Source: Pteria penguin
Taxonomy: Eukaryota; Mollusca; Bivalvia; Pterioida; Pteriidae
Reading direction: 5' to 3'
Assembly: GCA_035048485.1 (NCBI GenBank)
Contig: CM068583.1
Location: 26,562,841 to 26,626,840, forward strand
Length of the DNA: 64,000 bases
A program made the position numbers and the translations under genes. Shown one piece after another: positions 1 through 13,419 of the stretch (position 1 is its first letter; the number at the start of each line of letters is the position of its first letter). A model generated the notes under the pieces. That model made no database searches. It worked only from the letters and a program-made list of their open reading frames with translations, and was not told where the DNA came from.

Positions 1-2427
1 CATGATAATTTGCAAAAAGATTGTAAGAAATTATAAATATAATTGTAGTTAAAATACATTTACTGTACATGTATTCTAACAATCTGTCTTCTGAAGATAA
101 GAGCATATCCCTTTGTCAGCTTGATACTTTTTTCTTTGAAGTATGGAATTTAAATTTTCTTTTTGCACAGGGAACAGAACAGTGTAGAAACAGAACAGAA
201 GATATGTGGAGGAAAACTTTAGACACTTGGACAGTAACGTTGATAGACGTCATTAGTAATGGCCATTCAAACCAGCAAACACATGCAGTGGCAGTGACCA
301 ACACTGAGACATAGAAGAGGTTGTGTATAATGTGTCAAGTAATATGTGATATTCCTATCAGGGACATATATATCTTTATACGTCCCTGTTCCTATCTTTA
401 TCCTATATCATCACTCCAGTGGGAGAGGACAGAACTGAAGTGGCAGTGAAATCACACTCAGCTAGCACTGTAGAGATTTGTAGCTCTCCTAAGACACTTT
501 GTCAATCAAAATAGTAAAACTTTGGTGGTAAAGTACACAATAGTAGCTAGAACTACTGATAATACTTTGTACAATAATCATAAGCATTGTGTAAAACAGA
601 GCTTGAGCTTTTATAAATTGTGATGGGGTGTTTGTTGTATAAAGTACATGTATGTGACGTCACATGATGCGATGCAATGCACCATGGCATGGGACATCGC
701 TGTACACTGTAGCGCGCAGAAAAGCCCCTATGCTATCTTAAATTTCTGGAGAACAATGTGATTCAGGCACTTCTAGATATTTTAGGTATTTAAAAAACAT
801 GTAATTGTTGTTTTATGCTTCTGCTAGTATTCAATTTCCTGCAGTTTTGACCAGGCAATCATCTGACCTTGAGACAGTGAGAGCCTAATGTTTTAACTAC
901 TGAACCATGTCATTGATATTTACCATCTAATACATGTAATGTCTACCCTAAATCTGATTTAAACACCACTGTCTATTTGCACATACTGGGGATCATATTC
1001 TATCAACATTCTACATTTGCATTTTCATGCGTAATAATTCAACAAAAGCTGCATGACTTCCTTCAAGAAAACATGAGGAAGTGCACTAGAATAGATTGTT
1101 AATATTATCATGGTATACATGTATTTGTTTTTTCAGGAGTTTACATCATATTAATTTAGAATATAAAAGACTACTGAGATGCCTGAGAGTGTCAACATGT
1201 ACGGGTATAATAACTGGTCACAGTGAAAGTTTATACATGTAGAACATGACCTATTACTGATCATTGCCAGATCTCTGTCAGTCTATGCCATTATGTGCAG
1301 ATAGCAGGACGGTTGTAATCAGACTGGTGTACCTAAGTATACTTGTTTCAAGTAAATGGAGCAATGATTTGTTGAAACTGTCAATTTACTTCATTAAATA
1401 TGCAAGCTTATACTGTACACTGAGTCACTGGATCAGGAATGTATCCAGTATTTTTTTTAGAAAGGGGAAGGGGTATCATCCCTTGGTGCTGAAATTTTGC
1501 CAAAAAATGGGGTGGGGGATTCCCCCTTGAAGAACTCTTTACTTAAAATCTTTCAATAAAGTGCCTTATTGGGGAGAAACGGGTATGTTGCAAACTGAGT
1601 ACTACAATACCTAGTTTGGAGTTACTTCTTTTTCTCCTCCATCTTGAAGATACATGTATATGACTGAATACATGTATTGGTGCATATTATTTTAATTCAA
1701 TCAACGAAATTACTTGGATTTCTCAACACTAAGGATGCTTCTTGAATTTTTGCAATTCTTATGTAATACATGTATTTAAACCATTACACCAGGGTTTTTA
1801 GGAGTTTTGTGAAGAGGGCTGTGGTGTGTGCAATTGGGAAATATAATGGTGTGTTTGGGTATTTCAAACGATAGCAATCCATTTCCATTTATAATTATAG
1901 TTTTGAAATCAGGCAGAACTAAATCAATGCACCAGAGGTGCTTGACACCAAAAATATTGAAACAGATCTCGATATGTAATGCTACTTTCAATTTTGATAA
2001 TATCAAAAGTACAAATTAAACAAACAAAGCAAATTATATACAATTATGCAAAACTTTAATTTCATACGATTGGGAAATAAGGGGGAAAAGTTTATTTTGC
2101 TTGTGAAAACTAGATCAGAGTAGGGCCGAATGACAGCTTAAAAAGTGGCAAAATGATACATGAACAATGTTACAATCATAGCAATGTTTTCAAAGAAATG
2201 TAATTATAGAGAAATTCAATAAAATTTATTTGAGTATGAAGCAAAAACTCTAGCCTCACCTCCAAGATAGTGACCATGAACCCATGAACTATAATGAAGT
2301 AACAGTTAACTTCAATTAAATTCTATGCATTAAGAAACTATCTATAATTACAGGAAATCAGAAATGATGTCAAAGTCTATGTTGGTCTTTGTAGATACCT
2401 AAGGTCAAGAAGCCTAGTTAGAACAAA
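1..2427. other. Intergenic, nothing recognised
   Basis: AT-rich unique-looking DNA. Open frames are short, show no family motifs and are not framed by a convincing set of splice sites. A run of ctcc/gggg-rich sequence at about 1460-1530 is low complexity only. Confidence 0.5.
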
Positions 2428-2694
2428 GCTGGTGTGGCCTAGTGGTATCACGCTCGCCTCCTGATCCAAAGGCCCGGTTTGAGTCCCGCGTCTGGTCATG
2501 CCTGTGTTCTGTCTTTAGGATGAGACAGTAAAAACCGAGGCCCTGTGTCGTGGTATGCATGGCACATTGAAGACCCTTCACTGCTTCAGGTGGGTCTGTT
2601 GCAAAGGTCAAAATTTATATGCCCCACATCAGACAGATGCCGTCACCATATACGAGAAATATTCGTGGTGTGACGTTAAACAAAAATCAATCAC
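2428..2694 (+). repeat. tRNA-derived SINE, near full length
   Basis: The head carries a Pol III box A-like segment (ggtgtggcctagtggtat) and a box B-like segment (ggtttgagtcccg). The body contains gatgagacagtaaaaaccga and atgccgtcaccata, and the 3' end is gacgttaaacaaaaatcaat. The same body and tail recur at 15.95, 37.37, 38.10, 35.42 and 62.76 kb. The layout resembles the V-SINE/RUDI type reported from molluscs; that family name is my inference. An open frame across it is incidental. Confidence 0.8.
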
Positions 2695-5600
2695 AGTTAC
2701 AACACTTGAGATAAATCTTGGGGTTTATGGTAAGCAAAGATACAACTTTAAACTACTCTATCCAATCTGCAAGATTTTGCTAGTTAAAATACTAAAATAT
2801 GACCAGAAATGTGTAAAACATGCATATAATTGAAAATTTTACATGTTCGAATGAAAAAATATTTCAGTCATTCCTTTTTACCAAAATTTCTACATTGCCC
2901 TCTATGATAAAGTCTTATGCTTTACCCTAAATGTTCCGAATGCTTGTTGACAAATACACGATGTCCGACTTCGAGAATATCACAGCATTTAGTATAGCCT
3001 GTATGGCCTACACCTCAATGATACCAATAGTCAGAGGAAATCCTGTACATTTATTTTTTAGAAGAACTTTATACCATTTCATATACACAAATACTAACGA
3101 CAAATACATTTTCAACGATTAGAGTTAATTATGTAGATTTTGCTTGAAGTTTTTTTGTAGTAAATCACCTTAACCGATATAATTTCGAGAAAATTGCTTC
3201 TCGATTCCTAAATAATTTATGGAAAAAATGCCGGCATATTTTTGCAAAAACTCCATGATACAATTTTCATTTTTAATATCGTGACTTTTTACTTACCTGC
3301 CAGTCATATAGGCAGCTTAATTAGTTGAATATACCCCAGGGGAAAAGGTGTACCTACGATGTTTATCGGCTCTCGAATAGTTGGATCACTTCCGGTGATA
3401 TACAAATAAGGAAACGGAATACCCCTATGAGGCACCCAGAGGGGTGCTGCTATGCGGATTTACTGTCAAAGCTACAGGACTACCATGTATGGTAAAAACC
3501 CGTGAAATAGAAAAAAAAAAACTGTTTCAGATTTAAGCCAAATATTTATGAAAACGAGAAACTTACATACATTTATTTCTTTCACTTGTTCTGTATTTGT
3601 TGTTTTTGAAAAAATCATTTCCCTTTAGAATAAAAGATTATTGGATGATTCATAATGCACGCACTGCACGGTACGTGATACATGTCACAATATTTTTCTC
3701 TTATTGCCGAAAGCCTTTTAAAAGACCGTTGCATCGACAGATTCAGGGATGCAATGCTGGTGTCTGCAATAACTCAAAACACTTTCAGTTGTTACATGCA
3801 AAATAGTCTAGCAGGTTCATACGACCCCGAAAAATGGGCACTGCACCACAACTACAATATGGTGGATATACAGAGAGGAGATTTGTATTGAATTTGTACT
3901 GAATGCTAACCAAAAGAGACACTAAATTGTTTTGAACAGTGAAATAATTCCATATACATAATATCACTGCAGATACAAAGATTGACGGAAATAACTAAAA
4001 TCATTACACATGTTCAAATGACTCTGATAATGTAAATTTAACTTCGTGTATTTGTAGTTATAATATATATAATATATAAGGATATAGAAATATGTTTTCA
4101 TTCTAAATAAGGCAAACGTTACAATTTCATAGTAATATCAAAAACAAATATATATACATGTCTCGGTTAATATACCACCAATGGTGCCTCTTGTTCCAGT
4201 TGTTAAAACAAACTTCATGATCTTGAAATTAAAATTAATGAAATGTTACTTAATATGAGACGTTTACTTCTCCCAGACACCCGATCTCACCTCTGATTTT
4301 CAAGAATGTATTAGCGATCTCCGTAGTACATTGTTGGTTTGTGCCTAAGTCACATTACAGTAGTTACTTCCGCATTTTACATTAATTTATGAACACGACA
4401 TTATTAAAGTAAATAGTGTAAAATGTACGGTTGAAATATCCATTTACGTAACTCAATGTGGAGTCGGCATAAAATCTGAATGATGTTCGACTCAGGATAA
4501 GAAGGCTCTGACTTTTTGTCCTTTGGAAGGGACAGTAATTTTAACCGGTCCTATATCACGGTAAGCATTGACATATTGAAAAAAAAAAACCACCTGACAC
4601 TGTCTCGGATAATTCTGATAATACGGAATGCAACAGACAGGTTTCGGCACAATATGGATGAAATAATCATTGTCTGCTTCTCACATTATCTTCCCCAAAA
4701 TCCCAGAAGAAGCATGGAAATGTGACATATTTTGCCCCATATATAGCGTGTACACTTGTAATTTTAAAGAAAATCTGAGTTCCGGAAATCCAGTTCGACG
4801 CATTTCAATTTTACTGACCGCTTCCTACTTTATTTCCGAAGTGGACATTCATAAACCATCGGACATCTAAGGTCAGACAGAGGCTTTAGAGGAATAAGAA
4901 TCTCCTGTTTGACTAGCCACACCAGAGTATGTCATCACTTTTACGTATTTTATACACTATATTATTGATGTTTATCGTGTTGATATGACGTGTGATTAAA
5001 CACACTTATCACCCCATTCACAGCTGCATTTGCGGTTTATACAAACAGAAAGCTATTTATGATTGGCCAAATTGAATAATATATGAGAGCGATATCTATT
5101 GACAGCGATAGCCTAATGATTAAGGATATGCTTTGGAGAAAACAGTAATATAATATATTTGTGAAATACATGTAGTAAAATGTGCTACATGACGAACATT
5201 CTTCGTGATCATTTAGGAATTAAATCATGTTCATCTGTCCGCTTAATAACGGAGTTTCGTTAGCGGACATTTCATATTTTTATATGAATGCAATTTGTAG
5301 GGTAGACCGAGCGTTAAATAGGAAATACTCTTATTACTGCCGAAAAGACAAAAATGGGTTCAAATAAGAATCAATGATATATTTGTTCCCGAAATTTTCA
5401 CAAAGCAATATGTGACAGTGATGATCATGAAGGTTGCAATTTGATATTTGCACTGCCATTTTGTAAGGTTTGGTTAGCAAATAAAGAAAATAGACAAAAA
5501 TACATGTAAAGTCATTATCAAATATTCTGTTCATTTCTTATATTGATTATATTATATTTTTAAAGAGTAACTTGTTGAATAGTGAGTTATCATTTAAGTT

Positions 5601-5846
5601 GCAAAATTTACACAACAGTAACGAGCATTTTCAAACTCACCTGGATGTGTCTTACGATCATGTGCGATAAATCAAAATATTTCAATGGTGATGACACAGT
5701 GATGACATATAAGGACAAAATAGGAGTTAATAGACACCTTCATACACCTACATAAAATACAGACAGCGCGGGATTGAGCACATTAACTCGATATTATGAT
5801 TTTGTTGAACCTGAGCGAGCTAGAGAACGAAAGATATCTTTCCATT
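2695..5846. other. Intergenic with two short PLE 3'-region scraps
   Basis: Mostly unique AT-rich DNA without recognisable exons. Around 4255-4340 (+ orientation, acttctcccagacacccgatctcacctctg) and 4890-4930 (- orientation, tctcctgtttgactagccac) lie short pieces of the PLE 3' region that also appears at 10.06, 13.37, 18.42, 22.56, 24.13, 25.69, 34.65 and 61.25 kb. Confidence 0.5.
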
Positions 5847-5923
5847 GGTGAATGCATCTTCTCGAGACAAGCGTACGTAATTTAGATATCACGTACGCTT
5901 GTCTCGAGAAGATGAGGTGAATG
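5847..5923. repeat. Perfect 24-bp-arm hairpin flanked by 8-bp direct repeats
   Basis: The left arm (5855-5878) and right arm (5891-5914) are perfect reverse complements around a 12-bp loop (aatttagatatc). The arms contain ctcgagacaagcgtacgt. Immediately outside are direct repeats GGTGAATG at 5847-5854 and 5916-5923, the layout expected of a target-site duplication around a very small fold-back insertion. Confidence 0.85.
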
Positions 5924-7839
5924 ACACTGTTGGCCTCCACGAAGTTTAAAACAACCAGTAACGTTTCAAAAACTTTTAATTGTTTGGATTTTTTTTAAAT
6001 TCAGAAAACTTTGCATTAATACATTTACTACCCGTTATTTGAGTCGTCAGAAAACATGGCTTGCGACTAATGAAGCGAATTTTGACGACCTCTGAACATC
6101 ACTCGAATTATTTCGCCAGTTCCGTCGTACACTTGAAAATATTTTTAAGTATGAGACGAAAATGAGTGAGGAGATGTGATTGCTCCGAATATATATGAGA
6201 CAGTAACGATCTGCGTTATGTCATGTTCGAAAAAGTCTTGAATAGTAAAACATGCATTATTCAAAATCCATATCTAAATATCATGCATTACTCAAACTCC
6301 CTAAATTTCGGATTCACAGAAAGATAAATAACAATGTATACAGTCTTATTCCACCTCGAAATTGCATCTCGTAAACCATGTAAAAGTAATAGCAGCCGAG
6401 GACACATTGCAATTTTGCATACAAACACAAACGAGGAACGGGGTGTATTAAAGTCATTTGTGAAGAAATGTGATGGGTTTCCATTGCCGGTATACTTTTT
6501 CCATTAGATTAATATGTAGGAGTAAATATTAGGTGTGCGATTACGTCTAGACTATAATAAATGATTAAAAAACTTGTAACATTAGTGAGAGGAACTATAA
6601 CCTTTATAAAAATGATATTTCTAAAACGACGAATTTGATCGGACAGTTACGAGATCTGACATATGAATATTTCATATCATCCTTGGAATAAATATGTTTT
6701 AATGTTTTGTTAATAATCAATAAAAACTGAAATCTTTGTGGTGTAAGTCTTGGGCGAAAAGCTTATAAAGTTTTATCTCTTTATAATGAATAGAATAAAT
6801 TCCACGAAGTGTTTGTTTATAAATGGAAAATTATTTCAATACAGATATCTAACATGAAACGAGAATCTACTGGATCTCTTGAAATTTGAACACAAGACTC
6901 GTTTTTACTGAACATTTTGACTGTTATACAGTTTTTTTTTCGTTTTACAATTCACGCTTTTTGCATAAATGGACTTCAAAACAAAACAAAACAAAACAAG
7001 CAAACAAACATTCCCTCCCTTTAACCCCCCCCCCAAACCCCCCAAAAACAAACAACCGTGTTATTTTATCTGTTATAAATTTTAAGCAAAGCAGCATGTA
7101 CATCATTGGACAGAAGTAATTTTTCTTAACTTTCATTTGACTGAAATTCAAACCATTACAAATGATAAACATCTTCCAAAAAACAACACACTACCCGAAT
7201 TAAAATCTATGAAAGCGAATTCAAATTATACAAAATGAAATAAAAATTTTACTAATTTCAGTATGCATTTTAAAATTCATGACAGTCTAAATCTGAATTT
7301 ACATCTTTGTTTACTATGCAGTTGTTACCAACCAGTTCTCTTTTCCATTCCTGTGACATTTAAGGTAATACTGCTAGTATCGCCATTACATTTGTCTTAA
7401 ATATCTTTGCCTTAATGTATATAGTACTCAAGTTCGCATAAGTCAATTAAAACATAAATTGAAGGATAGCTGTCCATTACTTCAATCTTCAGCCTGAATG
7501 GGCACAACGACAAGTATCAAATCGACACAAAACGATGGATCCCTTCCACCACCGCATCAATATGCAAATGACGTTTTTGTCTTTAATTATAATGTAAAGG
7601 ACGCGGCCAGTGTTAATTATTGAATCAGTCTCTGCCGCTTGTCTGATACCCACTCCCACGTCTAAAGCAGCCTGACGTATCTAATGTACGAACTGAAATA
7701 GTTGCCAACGTCTATTGACGAAGCAAATAAACCCTTGTCAAATGCTAGGCCGAAATTTAGACCAAGTCGTAAAACAAGTCCTATACATGGGAATGAAATT
7801 TGGACTAGTCATATGGTCAAATGTAGTAACTACTACTAC
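5924..7839. other. Intergenic, nothing recognised
   Basis: AT-rich DNA with a few homopolymer and aaac-rich runs around 6975-7060. No exon, RNA gene or known repeat family could be supported. Confidence 0.5.
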
Positions 7840-7910
7840 TAGTAATGATGGTGATAATGATGATGATGATGATGATAATAATAATAATAATGATGATGAT
7901 GATGATGATG

Positions 7911-7957
<47 letters not shown>
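7838..7957. repeat. Trinucleotide microsatellite (GAT)n/(AAT)n
   Basis: Alternating blocks of gat and aat triplets run for about 120 bp. They create a poly-Asp/Asn open frame on + and a poly-Tyr/His frame on -. Neither frame has other support, so this is noncoding microsatellite. Confidence 0.95.
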
Positions 7958-8100
7958 CCCTCAAATGATTTACAGCAGTTGAAACCACGTCAGGTTTTTT
8001 TTTGGGGGGGGGGAAGGGGGGGGGAGGGGAGGATGTCATTGAAACTTGAAGAAATCACATTTAACAACTGATTTAGTAACATCAAACAGTATATGAATTA

Positions 8101-8386
8101 AATTCTGCAACAACCTCACTAGAATTCAGCAACAACCTCAGTAGAATTCAGCAACAAACTCACTAGAATTCAGCAACAAACTCACTAGAATTCAGCAACA
8201 ACCTCACTAGAATTCAGCAACAACCTCACTAGAACTCAGCAACAACCTCACTAGAATTCAGCAAGAACCTCGCTAGAATTCAGCAACAAACTCACTAGAA
8301 TTCAGCAACAACCTCACTAGAATTCAGCAACAAACTCACTAGAATTCAGCAACAACCTCACTAGAATTCAGCAACAACCTCACTAG
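8101..8386. repeat. Minisatellite, 13 units of 22 bp
   Basis: Thirteen head-to-tail copies of aattcagcaacaacctcactag, exactly 22 bp each, with scattered substitutions (cc/ca at the centre, one aactcag, one cgctag). The fixed unit length without indels suggests recent, homogeneous expansion. Confidence 0.95.
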
Positions 8387-9514
8387 AATTCTGAATAATA
8401 TCATGAGGAAACTAATTGAACTTTTGGAAAATAGGAATACACAAAGAGCAGTCGCAGAATGGACAAAAGCGGTTGTCATATCAATTAGAAAAGGAATAAA
8501 GGCTTTTTGCCGAGTTAAATATGCACAGACCAGTTTGCTTCAAAGTTTTATTTTTACCTTCGAATGCTACCATACCACATTGTAAATGAAAATACGTCAG
8601 CTAATCTTGCTGTTCGCATTACAGATGCTTTTGACAGCAGCTGCCTACATTTGGCTTTGAATTTGCATTTCAAATTGGGGTTTGTAGTTCACATTTTCAA
8701 CACTGCTTGGTATTTCTAATTGACTGTTTGTTCTGTGTAGATATAGAAAGTCATCCTTTAAAGTGTATATAAATTCCATAATACATACACATTATAATTA
8801 TATGCTATGGTTTCAAGCATCAATGGAACCTACTTATTCAATATTTGGAGTGTTTTAATATTATGTACTATGTATCACTCGTTTTAAATTCAATTGAGTT
8901 TAAAAAGTACAACAAATCCAAAATGGAAACTGACGTCTAATGAACGGACGCAGTTGAATTTGAACATGATAAAGTTAGAATAATAATACTTATTAGGTTT
9001 TGTAGTAATCTTATCTGGCCATTCTGTTTAGTACCGTAATGTTTTGGTATAGTGCTATTCGGTATATTATTGGTAAAACTGAGAAGCATTTTGATTCTTT
9101 TACCACTAATGTATCAACAGTCTATGAACTGGATCCCTAAGGACAAATCGTTGAATAAAAATTGTGTATAGAGTTCTAAAATGAGCGAAACTGAAAATTG
9201 TAATGATCAAACAGGAATTCTTAATAATCCTAAACAAGTCAAAGGCTAATAATTTAACACTGAAGAGGAAAGTAATAATAAAATATGCAGCGGCATAATA
9301 TTTGCAGAGTGTATTAAAATCTGCATTTTGCATCTTTGTGTTTACAGACATGTCCGCAAACTCATCACTCACCTTCGGTGAAATCATATCTTCAATGCAT
9401 ACTCGCCAGTTTTACGGAAAGCAAATAACTTTATTTGGGATACAAAATAGTAAAATTTTTACTTTTGGCCATATGTGTATTGAAGGTCCCTGTTCCGGAT
9501 CTTTAACATATGTA
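8387..9514. other. Intergenic, nothing recognised
   Basis: AT-rich DNA. The open frames here (up to about 90 codons) match no family that I recognise and have no visible splice context. Confidence 0.5.
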
Positions 9515-10520
9515 AATATAATATACATTACAACTATTGTGATATGATATATTACAACCATTCTATATAACTCTATTTGGGTCCGAGATATAATATATTA
9601 CAACTGTCTTATATAGGTATACGTGGGTTCGAGGATATTATATGCCAGGGCATGCTCTAAATACAAATATTTCGTCCAGAGAGCGAGGCCTCTTGCCACG
9701 AAACTACTCTCACAGGGATATATTGACGAAGTTTGAAATTGTCACGAGGAAGTTCTGTAGTTGATATAGGGATTTGGTGCAATTTGAGATCACCCTTTCA
9801 AGAATGTTAACTGATATTTTGGGATCTGACTATACAAACTAACCACCTTAACCGTTTGACTACACTTGATTTGACATAATATGTATATATACAGGTATTT
9901 GTTCATGTGCAGTTCCGACGCTGGAATTTCAGTTAGCAGTATTCCATACCGTGAATGATATAATTTGATTTAGTGTTCTTGTCTACTTCATACATGCATA
10001 TTTATGTATATACCTCCTGGATTTTAACAATTGTTGCAGGACATTTGCGACGGGTATTGCGTGCATTCAGGGGACGCTTACTTCTCAACTGGTCTCGCCT
10101 CGATTTCATTGGGTTTGCATTTGCCTGAATATGACACTATACACGATATTGTCCTGTCCTGTTATTCCATGGACTACGAGATATGGTTAACCCTTTGGTA
10201 CTTTTTCGTTGCTTACTAATTACAACTATTATTTATAAATTCATGTTTGTCCCTGAATGTGTTACAACTATCATATATAGCTTCATGTGGGTCCTTTGAT
10301 TTATTATATTACAACTACAGGGGTATTCTATAAAGCTTCAAGTGTATATATTATAATGCAATTATCCTATATAGCTTCCGATAGGTATGTGAATATAATA
10401 TATTACAACTATCCTATATAGCCTCATGTTGTCAGTAGATATAAAATATAGATATTCTATGCATATTCGACTGGATCCATGTATATAATATATTATCGCT
10501 ATTCTGTATAGGGTCTGTTG
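9515..10520. repeat. Degenerate AT-rich tandem repeat split by a PLE fragment
   Basis: Imperfect repeats built on atataatatattacaacta, ctatatagcttcatgtgggtc and similar blocks occupy 9515-9650 and resume at 10215-10520. The units are about 50-60 bp and strongly diverged. The middle is occupied by a + strand PLE fragment, so a retroelement appears to have landed in the array. Confidence 0.65.
9656..10115 (+). mobile_element. 5'-truncated, decayed PLE fragment (RT C-terminus plus 3' region)
   Basis: Translated frames give QRARPLATKLLSQGYIDE, then (after frame disruption and an in-frame TGA) YRDLVQFEITLSRMLTDIL. This is the characteristic region after the catalytic palm of Naiad-type PLE reverse transcriptases. 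Downstream, at 10040-10110, gacgggtattgcgtgcattc and ggggacgcttacttctcaac match the PLE 3' region seen at 24.13 kb. The copy begins abruptly in the RT thumb and is a dead remnant. Confidence 0.75.
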
Positions 10521-11183
10521 TAAAGGTCTTAATTTGTTGACGATAAAGGAGATATACTTACAAATTAGGGGGGAAAATCTTGAAGTGGTGTAAAATAGAA
10601 ATAAAAAGAAGTGATGGGTATGAGCTGAAGGAATGTTTCTCCTTATGTAGTTCCGGTGCTATGTTATAGAGTAACTCACAACATCATAATTCATTGAAGA
10701 ATATAAATGCTGTTAATTCTCCCAAGATATACACATGACATGCTATACTTCAAACCTGCTTACATTAGTTATATACGACGTATAACGTAGAACAAAACAA
10801 GTAGAACAAAACAAGTAGAAAATGCATTTCCAGATAAGAATCGTTTATTCTCTATGATACCTAATAGCGTATTTTTGGAGGATTTCGTCAGAATCGGAAA
10901 TCATGTTTTATCCAATATATAAATGCCATATATACATAAAATATGCATTACTTATGACGATCACAGCCAGAAGGTACCTACGCAGTTGTACTATGTAACA
11001 AATTGCTTGAATCATCGTCGTACCAATTGATATTCCTCTGGGACTAAAATTATTTACATCCAGTTGATATATGAAAGATTGAAATCATATTGAAAATCTT
11101 TGAAAATAGGTAAAGACAAGTTGCTGTACTCCAAATAATTAATGTGACGCAATACTATTCAGCTAGAACTCATACAACAACAA

Positions 11184-11216
<33 letters not shown>

Positions 11217-12922
11217 ATGTAAAAGAAACAACCTGTTTTTGTATTGATTTATTTTTACAGATCCAATGCTCAATCCATGTAATTAAAATATATCTTTGAA
11301 CAAATGTGCAATCTGGTGACATTTCCTTAAGATAACCAAAGATACTGAGAAAGTTTAATCATATGATTGCTACAACCTACATGGGATGAAAGAATCCGAT
11401 AAATAAATCTCTACCATTAAGTAATCCAGCAATTTCAGACTGTCACAACAAAGAGAAATGCCTGGATTACCGGTTAGTCCATAATGATGGTGGAACGATC
11501 TCAGACTGTCACTCTCCTCCATCAATCCAATATTCAGATGACAAGATATACGCTTGCTTCAGCAAATAATGTCCAGGATAGCGTACCAGTATTCACAGAA
11601 CACATATATCTACAGCAATGACAATATTTTAAATATTCTGATATATTTTGATTTAAATTGAAATTATGATAAATGAATATAACAGACTCATTTAAGCATC
11701 ACAATTCTTTACAGGGTATGAAAGGATTTGCAATGACAAAGTGATGTCTCCTGTGATGTCCAAGAGTCATGATGCAAATAAAATGTTGAAACATTAGTCT
11801 CCATATTTTATGCAGATATGTTGGTCTTCACATATGAATATATATATTAATAAAGTCCACCCTATGGGCATTTCAACAATATGCTTCTTCGATGATCAAG
11901 AACGAAACTGAGGTGGGGATTTAAAAAAAATTTATAGATCAATCCAAACTGACTTAAACGTAAGAGCTAAAGAAGCCAAGTATGGACAGAACAATGTAGA
12001 TTTATAATGGAGATACTCCGTGTTAAATATAATCTATATCAAATTTATTCAGGTATTTCATATCAGCTGTGACGGCAAGATGATATTATCAGAGCTGCAA
12101 ACAATTTCATGACCAAAGGTCATAACATTTGAAAGTAATGACGAACAAAATCCCTTTCTCCCTGCATATCACGTATCGGGTCTCCCATTGTGAATACTGT
12201 CAGACCAAATATACACAAACAAATTATACACATATCTAGTTAAAAAGAGGAATGCCTAAGTCTTAATTTGTGAGACTAATTATGAAACACTTTTTTACAT
12301 TACTAAATACGCAATCTATTTTATAAATATAGGCCATTTTAGTTGGGTGATTTGTTTGCCCTTGATAGAAACTCTCTCACCTTTGCATATTACTGTGAAA
12401 AATATAAAAGTGACTGTGACTAACTATATCTCACTATGGTAAACTGACTATGCAGTTAAGAACACTGAATTGAATTGCACAAGTTTCATACCACTCCTTA
12501 TCCTCTTCTACGGACTGCCTAAAAGAACAAGAATAGATAATTCGCCTAATTCGAATGGCCTATCCACTACACATATCTTTGTTTTATCTATGCTTTTATT
12601 ACAAACCACATATAATGTCAAAAATTCGGATTGATTCTGATAATAGAATACTTCAAATATTTATTGACTTATACAAATTAGCAATGATTCAAACCGATAA
12701 AGAAGGACTCTTCATGGATAACAGATATTGACCAATACATATTCACCTGCTCCTCGGTGACAATGTTCTCATTTATGTATCATTATTTTCTCAATGGTGT
12801 ACATGAATGATGTTGTTATGGGTTTGTTTGGAAATGTAAAGTTGGTAACCTGAGATTGAACTGTGATGAGTTTTTAAATTGGTCTAAGACCCTCTAATTT
12901 AGAATTTAAGGAATTGATATAC
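10521..12922. other. Intergenic with a hammerhead-like remnant at about 11.87 kb
   Basis: No exon is recognised. A CAA/CAG-rich microsatellite lies at 11177-11214. On the - strand at about 11865-11915, GAAGAAGCATATTG, GAAATGCCCATA and GGGTGGACTT resemble the hammerhead-like motif at 23.3 kb, but the CUGA core is lost. Confidence 0.45.
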
Positions 12923-13043
12923 TTTTTGTCGTTGGATGGGGGTATACCACAAAAAAGGAAGGAAAACTGCATCATTGCGCGTAGCGCATGATGCCTAAGT
13001 TTTCTGTCCTTTTTTTGTGGTATACCTCCATTCAACGAAAAAC
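12923..13043. repeat. Fold-back element with arms of about 58 bp
   Basis: The left arm (12923-12980, with ggtataccacaaaaaaggaa) and right arm (12984-13043) are near-perfect reverse complements meeting at gcgc-gta-gcgc. The arms differ by a few substitutions and small indels. It looks like a palindromic MITE or the product of an inverted duplication. Confidence 0.85.
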
Positions 13044-13329
13044 AAATTAGATTCATTCCTTATCATTTAATTTCTTTCAAACATGTTTTATATTCTCAGA
13101 AATAATGTCTGCACTATTTCTCAACATCTGTAAATTTCTGTGGGTTGAATATTGACGTCACATTTAAGAAAAGGCGGGAAATTACATCGTCAGAGAAAAA
13201 ATTCGTGAGATATACCTCTAATTTTTAAATACATCAAAATGAGTGTTACATACAGAATTAAATGATATCAAAATACTGGTATTTTGTGACAGTAATATTC
13301 AGATCTACGTGTACATTTATAGACTTCTG

Positions 13330-13410
13330 AAAATCAGAAGTGAGACTATGAGGAGGGGAGGACAAGGATCTCCTATTTGACTAGCCACGCCCGCCATGAA
13401 TGTCAAAAAC
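13330..13410 (-). mobile_element. PLE 3'-region scrap, minus orientation
   Basis: The segments cagaagtgagac and ctcctatttgactagccacg match, in reverse orientation, the repeat at 24.13 kb. It lies directly upstream of, and opposite to, the PLE copy that follows. Confidence 0.6.
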
Positions 13411-13419
13411 GTACAGACC

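Noticed and set aside
7715..8071. 118-codon frame rich in Asp and Asn
   Set aside because: The composition comes from the (GAT)n/(AAT)n microsatellite followed by a poly-G tract; no splice sites or domains.
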